The position numbers and the translations under genes are program-made. From Candidatus Pelagibacter sp. (GTDB lineage Bacteria > Pseudomonadota > Alphaproteobacteria > Pelagibacterales > Pelagibacteraceae): a DNA stretch of 6,442 nt. The DNA is taken from positions 1-6,442 of the forward strand of contig JAPYTV010000051.1 in assembly GCA_029941985.1 (NCBI GenBank), written 5' to 3'. Below are positions 6,060 to 6,442 of the stretch, in pieces; positions within the stretch are counted from its first letter, which is position 1, and the number at the start of each line of letters is the position of its first letter. The notes below the pieces were generated by a model. It was not told where the DNA came from. It ran no database searches and saw only the letters and a list, made by a program, of their open reading frames with translations.

Positions 6060-6442
6060 ATGGCAACAAACCCAATGCACCAATTCGAAGTTTACAGAAT
6101 TGGACCAGAAATTAAACTAGGAGCGGTAGATATATCATTTACTAACGCAAGTTTATTTATGGTGATTAGTTCATTGGCAATACTTTTAATTTTTACCCTT
6201 GGCTCAAAAAAAAATTCTTTGCTACCTAGTAAAGTTCAGCTTCTAGCGGAGCTCAGCTACACGTTTGTTTCAAAAATGATTAGTGATACCGCTGGTTCAA
6301 AAGCGAAGCCATATTTTGCTTTTATATTTTCACTTTTTATGTTTGTTTTATTTTGTAATATGTTTGGCATGATTCCATACACATTTACAGTTACAAGTCA
6401 TATAATTGTTACTTTTATTTTGGCGGCATTTATCTTTATTGG
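6060..6442 (+). CDS. atpB: ATP synthase Fo subunit a (AtpB), 3' end beyond window
   Basis: Reading from ATG 6060 gives 127 codons and two further bases with no stop, so the gene is cut by the right edge at about half its normal length (around 240-250 residues). The N terminus MATNPMHQFEV is typical of alphaproteobacterial subunit a. A first membrane segment covers about 28-48 (DISFTNASLFMVISS...), then a polar stretch ending in KVQLLAELSYTFVSKM, a second segment (86-107) with FCNMFGMIPYTFTVTSH after the family pattern NLLGMIPYSFTVTSH, and the beginning of a third. Subunit a forms the proton path beside the c-ring; the essential Arg lies beyond the window. ATG 6060 is chosen over the Met at residue 6 because family members carry a few residues before HQFE. 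It is 11 nt after atpI, the standard first two genes of an Fo operon. Confidence 0.95.
   Translation, partial: MATNPMHQFEVYRIGPEIKLGAVDISFTNASLFMVISSLAILLIFTLGSKKNSLLPSKVQLLAELSYTFVSKMISDTAGSKAKPYFAFIFSLFMFVLFCNMFGMIPYTFTVTSHIIVTFILAAFIFI

Noticed and set aside
6075..6077. Alternative atpB start at the second Met (residue 6)
   Set aside because: Related subunit a proteins carry a few residues before HQFE, and the first ATG gives normal spacing after atpI.

Overview
The window looks like ordinary chromosome from a very AT-rich, compact alphaproteobacterium, most likely a SAR11-like (Pelagibacterales) marine bacterium. The reasons are the strongly A/T-biased codons, Lys/Asn/Ile-rich proteins, almost no intergenic DNA, no Shine-Dalgarno sequences, and a gene order (mutY, DUF721, a DsbA-like gene and smc, beside atpI-atpB) that resembles alphaproteobacterial chromosomes. 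The taxonomic call is inference; there is no rRNA gene to confirm it. I see no mobile element, CRISPR array, tRNA or rRNA gene.

Layout: there are two divergent transcription units that meet at one point. Leftward (minus strand) run mutY (2107 to 1124) and then a FAD-dependent monooxygenase (1127 to the left edge), coupled by a 4-bp ATGA overlap. Rightward (plus strand) run a DUF721/DciA-like gene (2108-2596), a secreted DsbA-family thiol oxidoreductase (2593-3183), a short SMC ATPase (3192-5765), atpI (5773-6048) and the start of atpB (6060 to the right edge). Plus-strand junctions are a 4-bp overlap and then gaps of 8, 7 and 11 nt, so one long operon is plausible. No stretch over 300 bases lacks a gene; essentially every base is coding.

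Functions: chromosome maintenance (adenine glycosylase MutY, a probable replicative helicase operator of the DciA family, the SMC condensin ATPase) sits beside envelope thiol chemistry (DsbA-like) and the start of the ATP synthase Fo operon (AtpI assembly factor, subunit a). The flavoprotein monooxygenase may belong to quinone or other aromatic-ring hydroxylation, but its substrate cannot be read from the sequence.

The points most worth a second look are these: the SMC protein is only 857 residues and I see no recognisable hinge domain in it; mutY and the DUF721 gene start back to back on a CATATG palindrome with no bases between them; the MutY 8-oxoG recognition motif is diverged; and the monooxygenase has an altered GD motif. 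I found no convincing new multi-gene system; this looks like housekeeping DNA with some streamlined proteins.
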